A stretch of 64,000 bases of DNA from Polystyrenella longa (GCF_007750395.1 NZ_CP036281.1:2255001-2319000); one strand, 5' to 3'; counted from the stretch's first letter, positions 10,401 through 19,312 are shown. A program made the numbers and translations. The notes: generated from the letters alone by a model not told the origin.

Positions 10401-11881
10401 ATTCGTGAGCTTAATGGGAGTTTGTTCTCGCGGCGCTTGCTGAAGATTCGCCAACGTTTAGACAAATTTTCGAATTCATCGGACAGATCTGCGGGAGATT
10501 CACTAGGACCAAGAAACAGGATTCCGTTGAGTTTCAATGAAAAATGGAGCAGCGACAGAACTTTTTTCTGCGCGGCCGGCGTCAGGTAGATCAGGAGGTT
10601 ACGGCAGGTAACCAGATCCATTTGAGTGAAGGGAGGATCTGTTAAAAGATTGTGGGGGGCAAATACGACCTGGTGCCGGAGTTCTTTGGAGATCTGGTAG
10701 CCATTTCCCTGAGAAGTGAAATAACGATTGATCAAGTCTTCAGGCAAATGGGCGACCGATTCAGGTGGATAAAGTCCATTAGCCGCGAACTGGATAGAAC
10801 CATTATAGACATCGGTAGCGAAGACCTGAAATTCGATATTAATTTCGGATTTGCGAATGATCTCACTAATCATTATCGCAATAGAAAAAGCCTCTTCGCC
10901 CGTAGAACATCCTGCGACCCAAACACGAAAAGAATGTTTTTCCGAGGCTTTTTGCTCTAGCAGTGTGGTTAATTCGGGTCTCAGACATTCAAAGGCGTCC
11001 GGATCTCGGAAAAACTGGGTGACACCAATCAGCAGATCCTTCAGCAGATGATGGAGCTGGCCCGGATCGGTTTTGAGAAGCTCTAGATAGTCTTCCAGTG
11101 ATTTTGAATTAATGAGGTCGGCTCGACGGTTGATTCTGCGTTCGACCGTGCTGAGTTTGTAGTGAGTGAAGTCGACATTGAACTGCTCCCTAATGACTTC
11201 GAGGACCTGTTTCAGTTCTGAGGATGCACGTACCGGTATGTCATCGTTCTCGTCGGATGAAATCTCCTTGCTGACATAATTCGTTAAGGCACGTGCAATG
11301 CGATCGGGAGGTAGAATTTTATCTACGATACCAGTAGCGATTGCATTTAAGGGCATTCCATCAAAACGTGCTGACTCTTCGTCCTGGCAGAGAACCAGTC
11401 CCCCGCTTTCATGAATATCTTTGATGCCGCGCGAGCCATCGCTGCCCGTTCCGGAGAGAACAACCCCGATCGAGTAAGGGCCAACGTCGCTGGCGAGCGA
11501 GCGAAAGAACTGGTCAATGGGATGAGAGAGCCCGCGGTTAGAATTACGGTCCGTCAAAAGCAATTTCCGTCCCGAGATGACCATCTCTTTATCGGGAGGG
11601 ATGAGATAGACGTGATCGGGTTCGGCGAGGACGCCATCCTCTACGATTTGGATCCGCATCTTTGTCCGACGTGCCAGGAGTTCATCCATGTGGCTTTTGA
11701 AGTCGGGGGAGAGATGCTGAATGACGATAAATGCCATTCCCGTATCGGCATCAAGGTTCTCGAATAGCTCTTCGAGTGCTTCCAGACCGCCAGCGGAGGC
11801 ACCAATGCCCACTACGTGGCAGGGCACATGTTCAGCATTACCCTTTTCGACGGTATCAGCACTGGGAACGTTTTCCGACAC
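7424..11881 (-). CDS. CheB-CheR-PAS hybrid histidine kinase fusion
   Basis: A 1485-aa fusion. The CheB methylesterase domain (about 20-205) has the intact triad S29 (GIGASAGG), H56 (VIQHLSP) and D148 (GTGSDGS). CheR methyltransferase (about 220-490) has an SAM loop [14 protein letters not shown] Glu/Asn-rich coiled coil (about 665-735; repeated NEE-L/M units) follows, then a PAS-like linker, two further PAS domains, HisKA ([13 protein letters not shown]), HATPase (DTGIGI, GTGLGL) and a C-terminal receiver ([16 protein letters not shown]). CheB/CheR/PAS fusions are a known family, and their methylation targets are usually unknown. The start is GTG (an in-frame stop lies 7 codons upstream) with AAGG 9 nt before it. 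First gene of the phytochrome operon; the downstream gene overlaps or abuts its stop. Confidence 0.94.
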   Translation of the reverse strand: MSENVPSADTVEKGNAEHVPCHVVGIGASAGGLEALEELFENLDADTGMAFIVIQHLSPDFKSHMDELLARRTKMRIQIVEDGVLAEPDHVYLIPPDKEMVISGRKLLLTDRNSNRGLSHPIDQFFRSLASDVGPYSIGVVLSGTGSDGSRGIKDIHESGGLVLCQDEESARFDGMPLNAIATGIVDKILPPDRIARALTNYVSKEISSDENDDIPVRASSELKQVLEVIREQFNVDFTHYKLSTVERRINRRADLINSKSLEDYLELLKTDPGQLHHLLKDLLIGVTQFFRDPDAFECLRPELTTLLEQKASEKHSFRVWVAGCSTGEEAFSIAIMISEIIRKSEINIEFQVFATDVYNGSIQFAANGLYPPESVAHLPEDLINRYFTSQGNGYQISKELRHQVVFAPHNLLTDPPFTQMDLVTCRNLLIYLTPAAQKKVLSLLHFSLKLNGILFLGPSESPADLSDEFENLSKRWRIFSKRRENKLPLSSRISFGIPANRLSLNRAEPLQTQTSLSDRSRMSVYESLLNSKMPPSILISKTYETLHIFNGAEKFLRVASGRQSSLIFDLLNENIQSGIRRAIQQAEHKKHTVRFSGLRIEMEGEERVLDLTIEPVTPTPPLEPAFLIEFHHRDKVDHDDVIEVNTTNSDVANDRIHQLESELTFSEEKLQANIEELQSANEEMQASNEELVASNEELQSTNEELHSVNEELYTINSEHQRRVEQLAQANNDMDNLLATTRVGVIYLDNELCIRRFTPDIARQLHLIRQDIGRSFEGFVHHLNYPNMIEFLQSVIEEHTEKELELKTQNNIDLLLRALPYRSDNQIEGVVLTLIDITAHKQAQAEVEQFKFMTESAVESIALVRRNGTFHYVNPSMCELLGYSREELLSKRNIDIDRDRNLEEFQQQFESRLAEGTVFESEWTDAAENRIPVEISAKYIELGGVQYICKIVRDISERKSLFNRLEQMGQMIEASNDAIILWNFNGTIQSWNKGATQLYGYTPEEAIGRITHELFQSEHSQSWQSIEDQLLEKGEWYGPIKHTRRDGVMITVSSRHQLLINHRNTKQILEINRDITQEQEYREKLERANRIAKQASKAKSEFLTNMSHELRTPMTAMLGFADILRIESQDPAFQDKIDTIKRNGQYLLALLNDILDLSKIEAGKMEVDDEQVGVLEVIEDVRSLMSVRSAEVGIPLLFEFKTDVPHNIMGDRIRVRQILVNLISNALKFTDEGEVKVVVAIDDTDRAEPKLNIDVIDTGIGIPLSEQKRLFKPFSQVARDMTRNYSGTGLGLSISKRLAEKMQASITVKSKPGEGSRFRLSFPLDDVMLSKLVHVRSLDELEELKESNEHEALPQLNCKVLLADDRRDVWFVAKYFLETAGANVTVAENGQQAVDAALSARSSKKDFELILMDMQMPVMDGRDAVRNLRDAEFKIPIIALTADAMEGHREACLEIGCDGYCPKPINGPELIRMVDRMVREHRQKV

Positions 11882-12344
11882 GTTTATAAACCTTGGGAAT
11901 CATATGACTGTAAGCGTCGTTGCCTAGGGAGGCCGGCACTCGACGGAAAGACGGTCTGCTTCAGGGAAGAATAATCTACTTACTGAGGCATCATAATCTT
12001 TAGTACTCAAGTAAAGATCTACTGAATATAAGTTACTGCCTGCAGTTAATCAGCCACCCTGGGTGATTCCATTCTGTGCGATACGCATCGTCTGAATGTC
12101 AAAGTAAACAGTATCGCGACAAGCCCTAAATGTCAATGAATTTAGGACTTACGTAGTTACTTTTGAATTAACCCTGATCAAATAACTTGACGTTTGAGTC
12201 CAGTTTCTGGACAATCCGGGTTATGAATTCCGTTGACCTATAGACCCAAGATGGCTCGTAATAAACGGCATCTGGAAATTCTCTTTATCCTCCTCCTGCA
12301 ATAAGAATGAACCAGTTCCGGCTGTTAAGAGTAAGGGTCTATTA
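11882..12344. promoter_or_regulatory. Divergent intergenic region between phytochrome operon and ANTAR gene
   Basis: 463 bp with no recognised gene. It must hold the promoters of the leftward signalling operon and of the rightward ANTAR gene. Small palindromes are visible: ACTGC/GCAGT around 12044-12055 and CACCC-T-GGGTG at 12055-12065. Neither matches an operator I can name. Confidence 0.45.
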
Positions 12345-12932
12345 ATGAACGAAAATGCCACCATTTATCTAGCCATTGGTTGCGAAGAATCCCGTCCTGT
12401 CATTGAACAGATGTTAAAGTCCCTGAATCATAAGGTGCCCGTAGTTACGGATTCTGGGATGAGGTTGATCCACGCCAGTGCGGAGAAAAAGCCCGATCTC
12501 CTGATCTCTGGAATTCACCTATCCGACATGGCGGGGATTGACGCGTTGATCGAGTGTGGAAAGGTTGACCCTGTGCCTTCGATCATTATCTCCAATACGG
12601 CAGAATACGACAAAGTTCGTAAAGCCATGGAAGATCATGTGATGGCGTTTTTAACCGAGCCTGTGGCGATGGCGGATTTGAAGCCTGCGATTTTCCTGGT
12701 GCAGAAGCGTTTCGAGCAGTTTGAAGAATTGCGTAAGGAAAACGCCGAGTTGAAGATGGCCTTAGAGACTCGCAAATGGGTCGAGCGCGCGAAAGGAATC
12801 ATTATGAAGAGTAAGGATGTCGACGAGGAGACGGCATTCCGCGAACTGCGACGCATGGCTAATGACCGTCGCGCTAAAATGCTCGATGTCGCGAAGGTTA
12901 TCGTCGAGGGAGCAGAGCTACTGGAAAGCTAG
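12345..12932 (+). CDS. ANTAR-domain regulator with degenerate receiver (NasT-like architecture)
   Basis: A 195-aa protein with an N-terminal CheY-like fold (1-115), a coiled coil (about 120-145) and a C-terminal ANTAR domain (about 145-190: WVERAKGIIMKSKDVDEETAFRELR split around the usual AKGIIM core). ANTAR domains bind paired hexaloop hairpins in nascent RNA and cause antitermination. The receiver lacks the phosphorylation residues: the acidic pair aligns with Gly-Cys (AIGCEES), the phospho-Asp position reads LLISGIHL (Gly), and the conserved Lys reads FLTEPV (Glu). It is therefore a pseudo-receiver, which by family knowledge would be controlled by a partner protein or ligand rather than by phosphate (inference). 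No NasS-like partner is in the window. The ATG follows a purine-rich stretch (AAGAGTAAGGG). Confidence 0.88.
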   Translation: MNENATIYLAIGCEESRPVIEQMLKSLNHKVPVVTDSGMRLIHASAEKKPDLLISGIHLSDMAGIDALIECGKVDPVPSIIISNTAEYDKVRKAMEDHVMAFLTEPVAMADLKPAIFLVQKRFEQFEELRKENAELKMALETRKWVERAKGIIMKSKDVDEETAFRELRRMANDRRAKMLDVAKVIVEGAELLES

Positions 12933-12978
12933 GCTCGATATAAAGTCCTCCAGCCAAGTTGTGCCCGAGCGGAAAAAG

Positions 12979-13959
12979 TCATGAGGAAGGAGTCTCCGAG
13001 GACGATTCTGCGGATTGTTCTTTCTCCTTGTTCTCATTCTCACTGTAGGAACGGTCTACAATGATCTTCTTTTCGAAGACCTGGACTGCACCTTCAGACG
13101 CTTCGATCCCAGCACCCTTCTGTCGTGCCCAAGTCTGAGTGAATTCTGCGCCTAGCAGGAAGATCATGCCTGAGTAATATACCCAGAGCAGGAGCAGAAC
13201 AAAAGAGGCGGCCTCTCCATAGCGACTGTTGTCCGTTGAAGACAAGTACATTCCCAGCGCAAACTTACCAAACATAAACAGCAAGGCCGTGGTGCCCGCC
13301 CCGAGCCAGGTGTCTTTCCAATGCATTTCTGCGTCGGGAAGCCATTTGAACATGGCGGCGAATAACATCATGAAGACGGTGAAGCTCACTACGAAATTGA
13401 TCATGAGTGGGATCCACGACGATATCTGTTCGCCAAACCATTCAGAAATGTACCCACCCACAGCGTTTAATACGGCCGTCAGAACGAGCGAAACCAATAG
13501 CAGAAAGGCGATTGCGATAATCATTCCCAAAGAGAGAACACGCTTGGTAATGAAACTTCGTACGCCTCCCTGTTCTGGGTCGGGCTCTACACCCCAAATG
13601 CTGTTTAGTGAAGATTGCAATTGAACCATCACCCCTGTTGCACCGAACAGGAGAATGCAACCTCCCATAATCGCGGCGAGTCCACCAGTGCTATGTTCCT
13701 GCGATGCTTTCATCATTGTCTCAATTTGCATCCAACCTCCTTCACCGACCACATTGGTAATGTGATGTTCAAGTTGGCCGCTTACATCATCCGGGGTCCA
13801 GAAGAAGCCGGCGACGGTGACCACAAGCACCAGTAGAGGTGGAAGTGAAAAGGCAGTGTAGTACGACAGAGCCGCTGCCATGGTGGAACAGTCATTATCG
13901 ATAAAGCTGTTTACACTTGATTTGAGAACGCCGATCGTTTTTCCGGTTGGAGCTCGCAT
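12979..13959 (-). CDS. YihY/UPF0761 (BrkB-type) inner-membrane protein
   Basis: A 326-aa multispanning membrane protein. It has the family start region DNDCSTMAAALSYYTAFSLPPLLVL, about six hydrophobic segments, the conserved FGATGVMVQLQSSLNSIWGV loop, and WLPDAEMHWKDTWLGAGTTALLF followed by SSFVLLLLWVYYSGMIFLLGAEFTQ. Some family members were once annotated as RNase BN in error; the real function is unknown. The C-terminal 50 residues are charged and Glu/Ser-rich, so probably cytoplasmic. The start at 13959 has GGGTGAAG upstream. It is convergent with the ANTAR gene, with 46 nt between them. Confidence 0.9.
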   Translation of the reverse strand: MRAPTGKTIGVLKSSVNSFIDNDCSTMAAALSYYTAFSLPPLLVLVVTVAGFFWTPDDVSGQLEHHITNVVGEGGWMQIETMMKASQEHSTGGLAAIMGGCILLFGATGVMVQLQSSLNSIWGVEPDPEQGGVRSFITKRVLSLGMIIAIAFLLLVSLVLTAVLNAVGGYISEWFGEQISSWIPLMINFVVSFTVFMMLFAAMFKWLPDAEMHWKDTWLGAGTTALLFMFGKFALGMYLSSTDNSRYGEAASFVLLLLWVYYSGMIFLLGAEFTQTWARQKGAGIEASEGAVQVFEKKIIVDRSYSENENKEKEQSAESSSETPSS

Positions 13960-14564
13960 TTTTCTTCACCCAATATTTCGCGTAAGAACTCAACGGGATA
14001 TGTGTCAGGTCGGTGAGTCTTCCAGTTTATGCTTGACTAGGGAGAGTTCTGGTTCCTCTGAGGAAAAAGCGAAACTGGATTACTGAGTTTGTGATGTTCA
14101 CATCAGCAACTCACTGCAGCTTTAGATGAGTAATGCAAATAGAATGCGAATGCGTGGGTAATACGGTGAATTAAAGATGTTATGTCATATTTTCTCCTAA
14201 ATAGTCCCGTTTGAGCCTCGGCCTTTATCAATGTAGATCTAACCAATGAACGTTGGAGGATGGATTGGGCGCTGATCAACCAGTCTTGGTTGAGAAACAA
14301 CCAGAGATGGCGAAGGTATTTAAATCCTGCGAGAATGCCGGTGAAAGAAAATAGATTTGACGAAACCCCTTTAAAATAAGTGCGTATTGATCATTCAGGC
14401 GGAAGTGATCGTTTTAGAGAACCAATTGGCACGGCGGTTGCGAATACCGTATTCAGCAATCACACAAATGTGTGTTTCAAATAGGTATTTCGAAGTTGGG
14501 CTGTGTGGTTCAACTCATCGCTTTTCGCGATTTAAATTTCCGATACAAATGAAAAGGTGTCGCT
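13960..14564. promoter_or_regulatory. Intergenic stretch with two palindromes before the DUF1328 gene
   Basis: 605 bp without a convincing gene; the small frames here lack ribosome sites and family resemblance. Two clear palindromes lie 6 bp apart: GAATAC-C-GTATTC (14442-14454) and CACACA-AA-TGTGTG (14461-14474). They are 90-125 bp before the DUF1328 start and are plausible regulator sites. Confidence 0.45.
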
Positions 14565-14732
14565 ATGTTAAATCTTGCAATCTTGTTTGTGGTCATCGCA
14601 CTGATCGCTGGTCTGTTAGGTTTTGGTCTTGTTGGTGGTATGGCTTTCACAGCTGCCAAAATCTGTTTCTTCATCTTCCTGGTTCTGGCTATCTTGGCAT
14701 TCGTTGGCGGACGCCGGACGCTACCGTAGTTT
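14565..14732 (+). CDS. DUF1328/UPF0391 small membrane protein, 55 aa
   Basis: A two-helix membrane micro-protein with the family signature: MLNLAILFVVIALIAGLLGF, then GGMAFTAAKICFFIFLVLAILAF and a short basic end. Family members (YtjA-type) are of unknown function and are often found with stress or envelope genes. The start ATG is preceded by AAAAGG 8 nt upstream. It is probably monocistronic, as long non-coding DNA lies on both sides. It is one of two such micro-proteins in the first 15 kb (the other is the PMP3-type gene at 3554). Confidence 0.88.
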
Positions 14733-15027
14733 AGAAGGAACGTGAGCTGATCGAACCCACGGTCGTCGTTCAGTTCAAAAAAGACAGAGGCCTTTGAGCG
14801 TTGCTTCCGTAACGGGTTGAACTGGCTGGTGTGATGATATCAGTACCACGTCACTCAGTAAGTGATCGCGACATTAATTCAACGGAGTGTCGAGTTGATG
14901 AGGTCTCTGGGTCGGGCAGGGAAACCTGTCATAGGTCAATGTGATACGGAGTCGTCCTTAACAAAGACGTCATTAGTGGAATCGCTATCACAGCAAAGAA
15001 GCGAAGGATCGAACAAAATGTTTTACT

Positions 15028-15101
15028 GAATCAGCGTTAAGCTTTGATCTGACATGTGGCCACTAGGCCACCAAGGGCCGTTTATTGCGTAACGCTGATT
15101 C
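15028..15101. repeat. Nested inverted repeat, possible structured RNA or regulatory element
   Basis: Perfect 12-bp arms GAATCAGCGTTA (15028-15039) and TAACGCTGATTC (15090-15101) enclose 50 nt that contain a second hairpin TGGCC-ACTA-GGCCA (15057-15070). A transcript would fold into a long stem with an internal hairpin. No T-run follows at once. Confidence 0.5.
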
Positions 15102-15118
15102 GCTATATGAAAAGATAA

Positions 15119-15136
15119 GTGTCTATCAATAGACAC
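15119..15136. repeat. 18-bp palindrome GTGTCTAT-CA-ATAGACAC
   Basis: Perfect 8-bp arms around a 2-nt centre, followed by CTTTTC. It could be an operator or, with the preceding nested repeat, the end of a small transcript. It lies 157 bp before the MscS start. Confidence 0.45.
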
Positions 15137-15292
15137 CTTTTCGAAGATCGATCTGAGAAAATAGAGAATACCAACCTCGTCAGGAGGGTAGGTTGAATCG
15201 ATTTTTCTTGGGTCGATTCTTTCGTAGGTACTCGGTGCTGGTAAGTTGGCATTGGCCCTGCTCTATCTCTCCAATATGAAAAAACGATCATT

Positions 15293-16657
15293 ATGATCTT
15301 CTTTAACAGCGAGCCAATATCTACCCATTCTCGTGCCACCTCGACTGCGATTCACATCCGGTCTATTTTTTCAGTGGCACTATTCTCTTTAGTGATGTTG
15401 TCGCTATTTGCGAAAGCGCTGCATGCGCAAGAGGGGGGCGGAGCTGACGGGGCTAGCAATTCTGCAACAGAATCCTCTCCAGTAGAGCCAAGCCCTTCAG
15501 ATACAGATCCGCCCGAAGAGCAGATCGAGGTTAATGACGTCCTGCCAGATAATAGGATCCAACAACGAATTCAAAAGATCTTGACCAGTTCCCAATGGAT
15601 TGAAGAAATCAAAGTGGAGGTCAGTGATGGCGTTGTCGTGCTAAAGGGCTTAGCCAGCGATGATGAAAAGAAAGATTGGGCGTCGCGGATGAGTTCCAGC
15701 GTGGAAGGTGTCGTCGCGGTTCAGAACGATTTAGAGATTAAAGCGTCTATGGGATTTAATTTGGACGAATCTCTGGAGCATGTCACGGAAAGTCTTCTAA
15801 GTCTCTGGAGAGATTTCTTGTCGCGACTTCCACTGATTCTGGTTGGGTTCTTGGTCTTGGTTGCGACCTGGGGGATCAGTAAAGGGGCTATTGCTCTCGT
15901 ACGACGTTCTTCCGGGAAAGCTCGCGTCAGGGAGAATCTGAGCGATCTCTTTGTGCAGTTGACGACTTTCTCCATTTGGACCTTTGGAATCATGGTGGCG
16001 GCGATAGTCGTCTTTCCGGGAATGACCCCCGCCAAACTACTTACGGTGTTAGGGTTAGGATCCGTGGCACTCGGATTTGCTTTTAAAGACATCTTCGAGA
16101 ATTTCTTCGCTGGAATTTTAATACTGTGGCGGTTTCCTCTCGACCGGGGCGATTTTATTGAATGTGAAGATATCGAAGGGAAAGTCGAAGACATAACCAT
16201 TCGTATGACGACGATTCGTCAAGTGGATGGGCAATTGGTGGTGGTTCCTAATGCCGTGTTGTTTAAGAATGCAGTGAATATCTTGACGAACAAGAAGATT
16301 CGCAGAACCACTGTTATTTGCGGCGTTGCCTATGATGAAGATGTGGATGCTTCTCGCGAGGTGATTAAGTCTGCTGTCCAGGACTGTTCGACCGTCTCCG
16401 ATGAAAAGCCGGTCGAAATCTTCGCACAGGAATTTGCTGCCTCTAGTATTAACTTTGAAGTCACCTGGTGGACTGGCTCGACACCGTTGGATATTCGTCG
16501 CTCTCGAGACGAAGTTGTTGCCTCGGTGAAGCAAAGCTTGGACGAAGCCGGAATCGAAATCCCGTTCCCTTATCGCACGCTTACATTTAAAGAGCCTCTC
16601 TCTGTCGCTAATTCTGCTGCCGATAAGAATAGTGGCGATCAGACTGGGCAGGAATAG
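15293..16657 (+). CDS. Mechanosensitive channel of the MscS family with periplasmic BON domain
   Basis: A 454-aa protein. A signal-like hydrophobic segment (about 28-46, ending ALHAQ) is followed by an acidic/Pro linker, then a BON domain (about 78-145: NRIQQRIQKILTSSQWIEEI, VVVLKGLASDDEKK, VVAVQNDLEI). Three transmembrane segments come next, including the pore-lining helix VLGLGSVALGFAFKDIFENFFAGILIL, then the MscS beta domain (RGDFIECEDIEGKVEDI, VPNAVLFKN) and the C-terminal alpha/beta domain. It should release osmolytes on membrane tension; BON domains bind membranes or phospholipid. The ATG has no clear Shine-Dalgarno, so the first residues are uncertain. The last 20 residues are polar and not conserved. 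Confidence 0.92.
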   Translation: MIFFNSEPISTHSRATSTAIHIRSIFSVALFSLVMLSLFAKALHAQEGGGADGASNSATESSPVEPSPSDTDPPEEQIEVNDVLPDNRIQQRIQKILTSSQWIEEIKVEVSDGVVVLKGLASDDEKKDWASRMSSSVEGVVAVQNDLEIKASMGFNLDESLEHVTESLLSLWRDFLSRLPLILVGFLVLVATWGISKGAIALVRRSSGKARVRENLSDLFVQLTTFSIWTFGIMVAAIVVFPGMTPAKLLTVLGLGSVALGFAFKDIFENFFAGILILWRFPLDRGDFIECEDIEGKVEDITIRMTTIRQVDGQLVVVPNAVLFKNAVNILTNKKIRRTTVICGVAYDEDVDASREVIKSAVQDCSTVSDEKPVEIFAQEFAASSINFEVTWWTGSTPLDIRRSRDEVVASVKQSLDEAGIEIPFPYRTLTFKEPLSVANSAADKNSGDQTGQE

Positions 16658-16761
16658 TAAACAGGTTGCTCGCGATGAATCGCCCCTGATAGTAGCTGTT
16701 CTGTAGTTGAACTGCTGATACTTATCTTCTTCAGTGCCTCCGGCTCCGCATTGGAAGCCGT

Positions 16762-18006
16762 TTACGCAGTGGAAGTGGAAGATTGTTTCTCCTCTCCCAG
16801 TACGTCTTCGAGGTAGAGCGTGCGAATCATTACCAGAATTACGGCGAGAAGAGGTGTCGCGATGGCGACTCCCAGGAAGCCGGCGATCATTCCTAGTAGG
16901 ACCTGCCAGGTAATGAGTAATGCGGGAGGAATAGCAACTGCCTGTTGCTGGATTAAGGGGGTGAAGACATAACTTTCCAGAATCTGAAACGCAACGAAAG
17001 TGACAATCACCAAACCTGCTATGGTGAGTCCTTCTGGTATTGAAATAAGTACCGCTACCGTAAGTGCGATGGCGGCTCCAATATTGGGAACGAAGGTTAA
17101 TATGCCAGTGATCAATCCCAGCATCAACGGAATTGGAGCTCCGATGAGGTACAAAGAAAATCCTGTACCGAATCCAGTGATCAGCATGGTCAACAGACGG
17201 CCCATTAACCAGGCCCAAAGCTGGCTGCCCGACTGGTTCAGAATGTCGCGAGCTCGCTCACGCAAGTCCGGTTTGATTAGTTTGACGATCCCATCTCGGT
17301 AGAGTTCCGGATCGACTGCCAGAAACAGTCCGACAACAATTACGATGGCGAAATTCAGGATTGCAGCCAGTGCTGCCTGGAATATATTGACCAGAAATCC
17401 GAGTGCTGACCCTATATTCGATTTTTGCAGAAGTTCCAATGTGTCTGTAGCATTTTCTTGATCACTTTTATGCTCGTTAGAGTTTTCGCTACCGTTGGTA
17501 TTTGTTTCCTGTTTTTCCGATGGTGATCCCGTTTCAGAAGAAGATAAGGAGTCTGACAGCGAACCCTCCATAAAGGGTTTTATGGCTGAGGCTCGATTCA
17601 GTATTTCAGAGGCGAAGGGAATTTGTTCGATGGTCGACTGTACTGAAGGATGTGAGTCAATCCATTTGGAAATCTGGATAGTGGACTGGTCCAATTTCTC
17701 TGTCGCTTTCTCGATTCGTTCTTCAATTGTCCGCCCCGCAAAAGTCACCAGTAGCACGGCTATCGAGATGCAGGCCACCACAACGAGAAGTAGGCACACC
17801 TTGTAGCTGGCGTGGGTGTATCGTCCTACCAGCACGCTGCTCTTTGTGAGGAAGACGCCTAGCAGAATTCCCAGGAATCCCAGCATGAAAAAGTGACTGA
17901 TCGTCACTAGTGCCGCGGAAAAGATCGTAAAAAGCCAAGCCATCAGCAGAATAAAAAAGGCGGGAACGAGGATGTTCGTTCGGATCGGCTTTGTGGGAGC
18001 GTTCAT
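16762..18006 (-). CDS. AI-2E transporter (PerM/YdiK) family membrane protein
   Basis: A 414-aa permease-like protein with about eight membrane helices. The N-terminal helical pair (residues about 10-100) contains FMLGFLGILLGVFLT. A soluble helical loop follows, then the conserved C-terminal block GFGTGFSLYLIGAPIPLMLGLITGILTFVPNIGAAIALT and VTFVAFQILESYVFTPLIQQQAVAIPPALLI. The family includes putative AI-2 exporters and Na+/H+ antiporters; the substrate cannot be told from sequence. Unusual: a Ser/Glu/Asn-rich low-complexity insert of about 50 residues (roughly 155-200) lies in the extracytoplasmic loop. Convergent with the MscS gene. A weak ribosome site precedes the ATG. Confidence 0.88.
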   Translation of the reverse strand: MNAPTKPIRTNILVPAFFILLMAWLFTIFSAALVTISHFFMLGFLGILLGVFLTKSSVLVGRYTHASYKVCLLLVVVACISIAVLLVTFAGRTIEERIEKATEKLDQSTIQISKWIDSHPSVQSTIEQIPFASEILNRASAIKPFMEGSLSDSLSSSETGSPSEKQETNTNGSENSNEHKSDQENATDTLELLQKSNIGSALGFLVNIFQAALAAILNFAIVIVVGLFLAVDPELYRDGIVKLIKPDLRERARDILNQSGSQLWAWLMGRLLTMLITGFGTGFSLYLIGAPIPLMLGLITGILTFVPNIGAAIALTVAVLISIPEGLTIAGLVIVTFVAFQILESYVFTPLIQQQAVAIPPALLITWQVLLGMIAGFLGVAIATPLLAVILVMIRTLYLEDVLGEEKQSSTSTA

Positions 18007-18475
18007 TTTTAAAATCCATTCGGGATTATTGTATTCGGGTCGTTTTGGCAGTGATCAGGTGCGACTCAATAATGTAAGCCGCTTCAATCTGGCAAATGCT
18101 ATACCGTGCCACGACTTACGCGCAGTATCGCTCGATATTCAATTGGGTAAGCCTGTTCGTGAAAAGACTGAGCGACACTTTGAGTAGTCATCGTATGCTC
18201 GGCAATCGATCTGTTTGTCGGGCGGTCAATCTTTACGTCACCTTAATTGCGTCTCCAAGTGGAATGAGACAAAAAAATCAGGAATCTCGGAGAGAAACAA
18301 TGTCGAACATTCGCCTGCCAAACCCGTACTCTTTCTTTGTTTGTTGAAATCTCAGTCGAGAGCATTGCAGGATTGTATGCAGTGTGCCTCTTCTGTAAAT
18401 GGCTGTTTGGCATGTCATTTGCAAATCTAGATAACCAGCAAATCAGCAACAACTTCAATCAGAGGAGATAATATC
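18007..18475. other. Intergenic region before DUF2383 gene
   Basis: 469 bp. Short reading frames overlap on both strands, but none has a ribosome site with family resemblance. It must contain the promoters of the divergent AI-2E-type gene and the DUF2383 gene. I see no strong repeat. Confidence 0.4.
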
Positions 18476-18949
18476 ATGGGTCTCGAAACAAAACTCGATC
18501 TCAATGAAGAAACTATTGATCATTTGCAGGACTTAATCTGCGCAAATATTGATGCTCACGAGGGACTGAAAGAGTCCGCTGAGAAAATCAGTGACAGCTC
18601 AGTCGCCAGCACCTTCCGGGAAATCGCTCAGGAGCGTACTCAGTTGGCTAAAGAACTGCAGATCTACTGCGAATGGAATGGTGAGCAAGCTCGCAAAGGG
18701 GGCTCTGCTTCCGCCGCTGTTCACCGAGCTTGGATCGACATTCGCAGCATGTTAAGCAATGGTGATCCCTACTCCATCCTGGCCGAAGCAGAACGGGGCG
18801 AGGACCATATTAAGCATGCTTATGAAGACGCATTAAAAGCATCGGCGGGGAGTGCAATGACAGACGTACTTCAAGCTCAATACAGAATTGTGAAGGCGGG
18901 ACATGACCGCATCCGTAATTTACGTGATCAATTCAAAGCTCAGGAATAA
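18476..18949 (+). CDS. DUF2383 / PA2169-family four-helix-bundle protein
   Basis: A 157-aa all-helical soluble protein. It matches the family in having an N-terminal helix with IDHLQDLICANIDAHEGLKESAEKI, the central TFREIAQERTQLAKELQ helix, the Gly-Ser turn (RKGGSASAAVHRAWIDIRSML) and the DHIKHAYEDALKA helix. The fold resembles ferritin-like bundles, and some members have carboxylates that could bind metal; the function is unknown, though it often appears in stress contexts. The start is well set by AGAGGAGA about 6 nt upstream. It is followed by a hairpin terminator at 19118-19152. Confidence 0.88.
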   Translation: MGLETKLDLNEETIDHLQDLICANIDAHEGLKESAEKISDSSVASTFREIAQERTQLAKELQIYCEWNGEQARKGGSASAAVHRAWIDIRSMLSNGDPYSILAEAERGEDHIKHAYEDALKASAGSAMTDVLQAQYRIVKAGHDRIRNLRDQFKAQE

Positions 18950-19312
18950 TCATGTAATTATCATGCCGAGGCGGGTCTGCTCAAACGTCCCGCTGATTCA
19001 ATTCTCGAAGAAATATTCGTGAATGAATCGAACGCGGTAATGGACTGATCACCTTTGCCGTGCGATTAAAGTGTTAAGTGAATTGGAAGATGAAAACTAT
19101 TAAGTCAGTATAGTCAGACCGCTCCAGTTTTTCAGGACTCAACTGGGGCGGTTTGGCAATACTACTCAGGCTGTTCAGTCATCCGAGAATTCTCGATGCA
19201 TGTCACTCTGCTTCTGACTTCCATTTACAAGCTGGAACTCATTTGTCGAAATACAATGAACTCTGCTTCGCTCTCATTCCCCCAGGCGTCTTAATAACGG
19301 ATTTCTCCTACG
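18950..19312. promoter_or_regulatory. Intergenic region: terminator plus leader of the SbnA-like cluster
   Basis: 363 bp. It holds a terminator hairpin (19118-19152) and, 118 bp before the cluster start, the perfect 12-bp palindrome CGAGAATTCTCG (19184-19195), which could be an operator. I found no Fur-box-like sequence by eye. Confidence 0.4.
19118..19152 (+). terminator. Hairpin terminator after DUF2383 gene
   Basis: 12-bp arms ACCGCTCCAGTT / AACTGGGGCGGT (one G-T wobble) with an 11-nt loop; followed by TTGG rather than a long T-run. Confidence 0.6.

Larger units (their letters stand above)
14733..15292. other. Non-coding stretch with nested inverted repeats
   Basis: 560 bp with no gene I can support. 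The right half carries the nested inverted repeats listed separately (15028-15101 and 15119-15136). The left half shows nothing beyond ordinary sequence. It probably contains the promoter of the BON-MscS gene. Confidence 0.5.

Noticed and set aside
14387-14734. Frame of 115 codons on the plus strand
   Set aside because: It overlaps the DUF1328 gene in another frame, has no ribosome site and an Arg/Cys/Trp-rich, domain-free product.
16118-17218. Long minus-strand frame of 366 codons
   Set aside because: It is antisense to the MscS 3' end and out of frame within the AI-2E-type gene. Its product is rich in Arg/His/Ser/Cys without any domain, while both overlapping genes have clear family motifs.
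18243-18458. Minus-strand frame of 71 codons upstream of the DUF2383 gene
   Set aside because: No ribosome site, no family likeness, and it overlaps the probable promoter of the DUF2383 gene.
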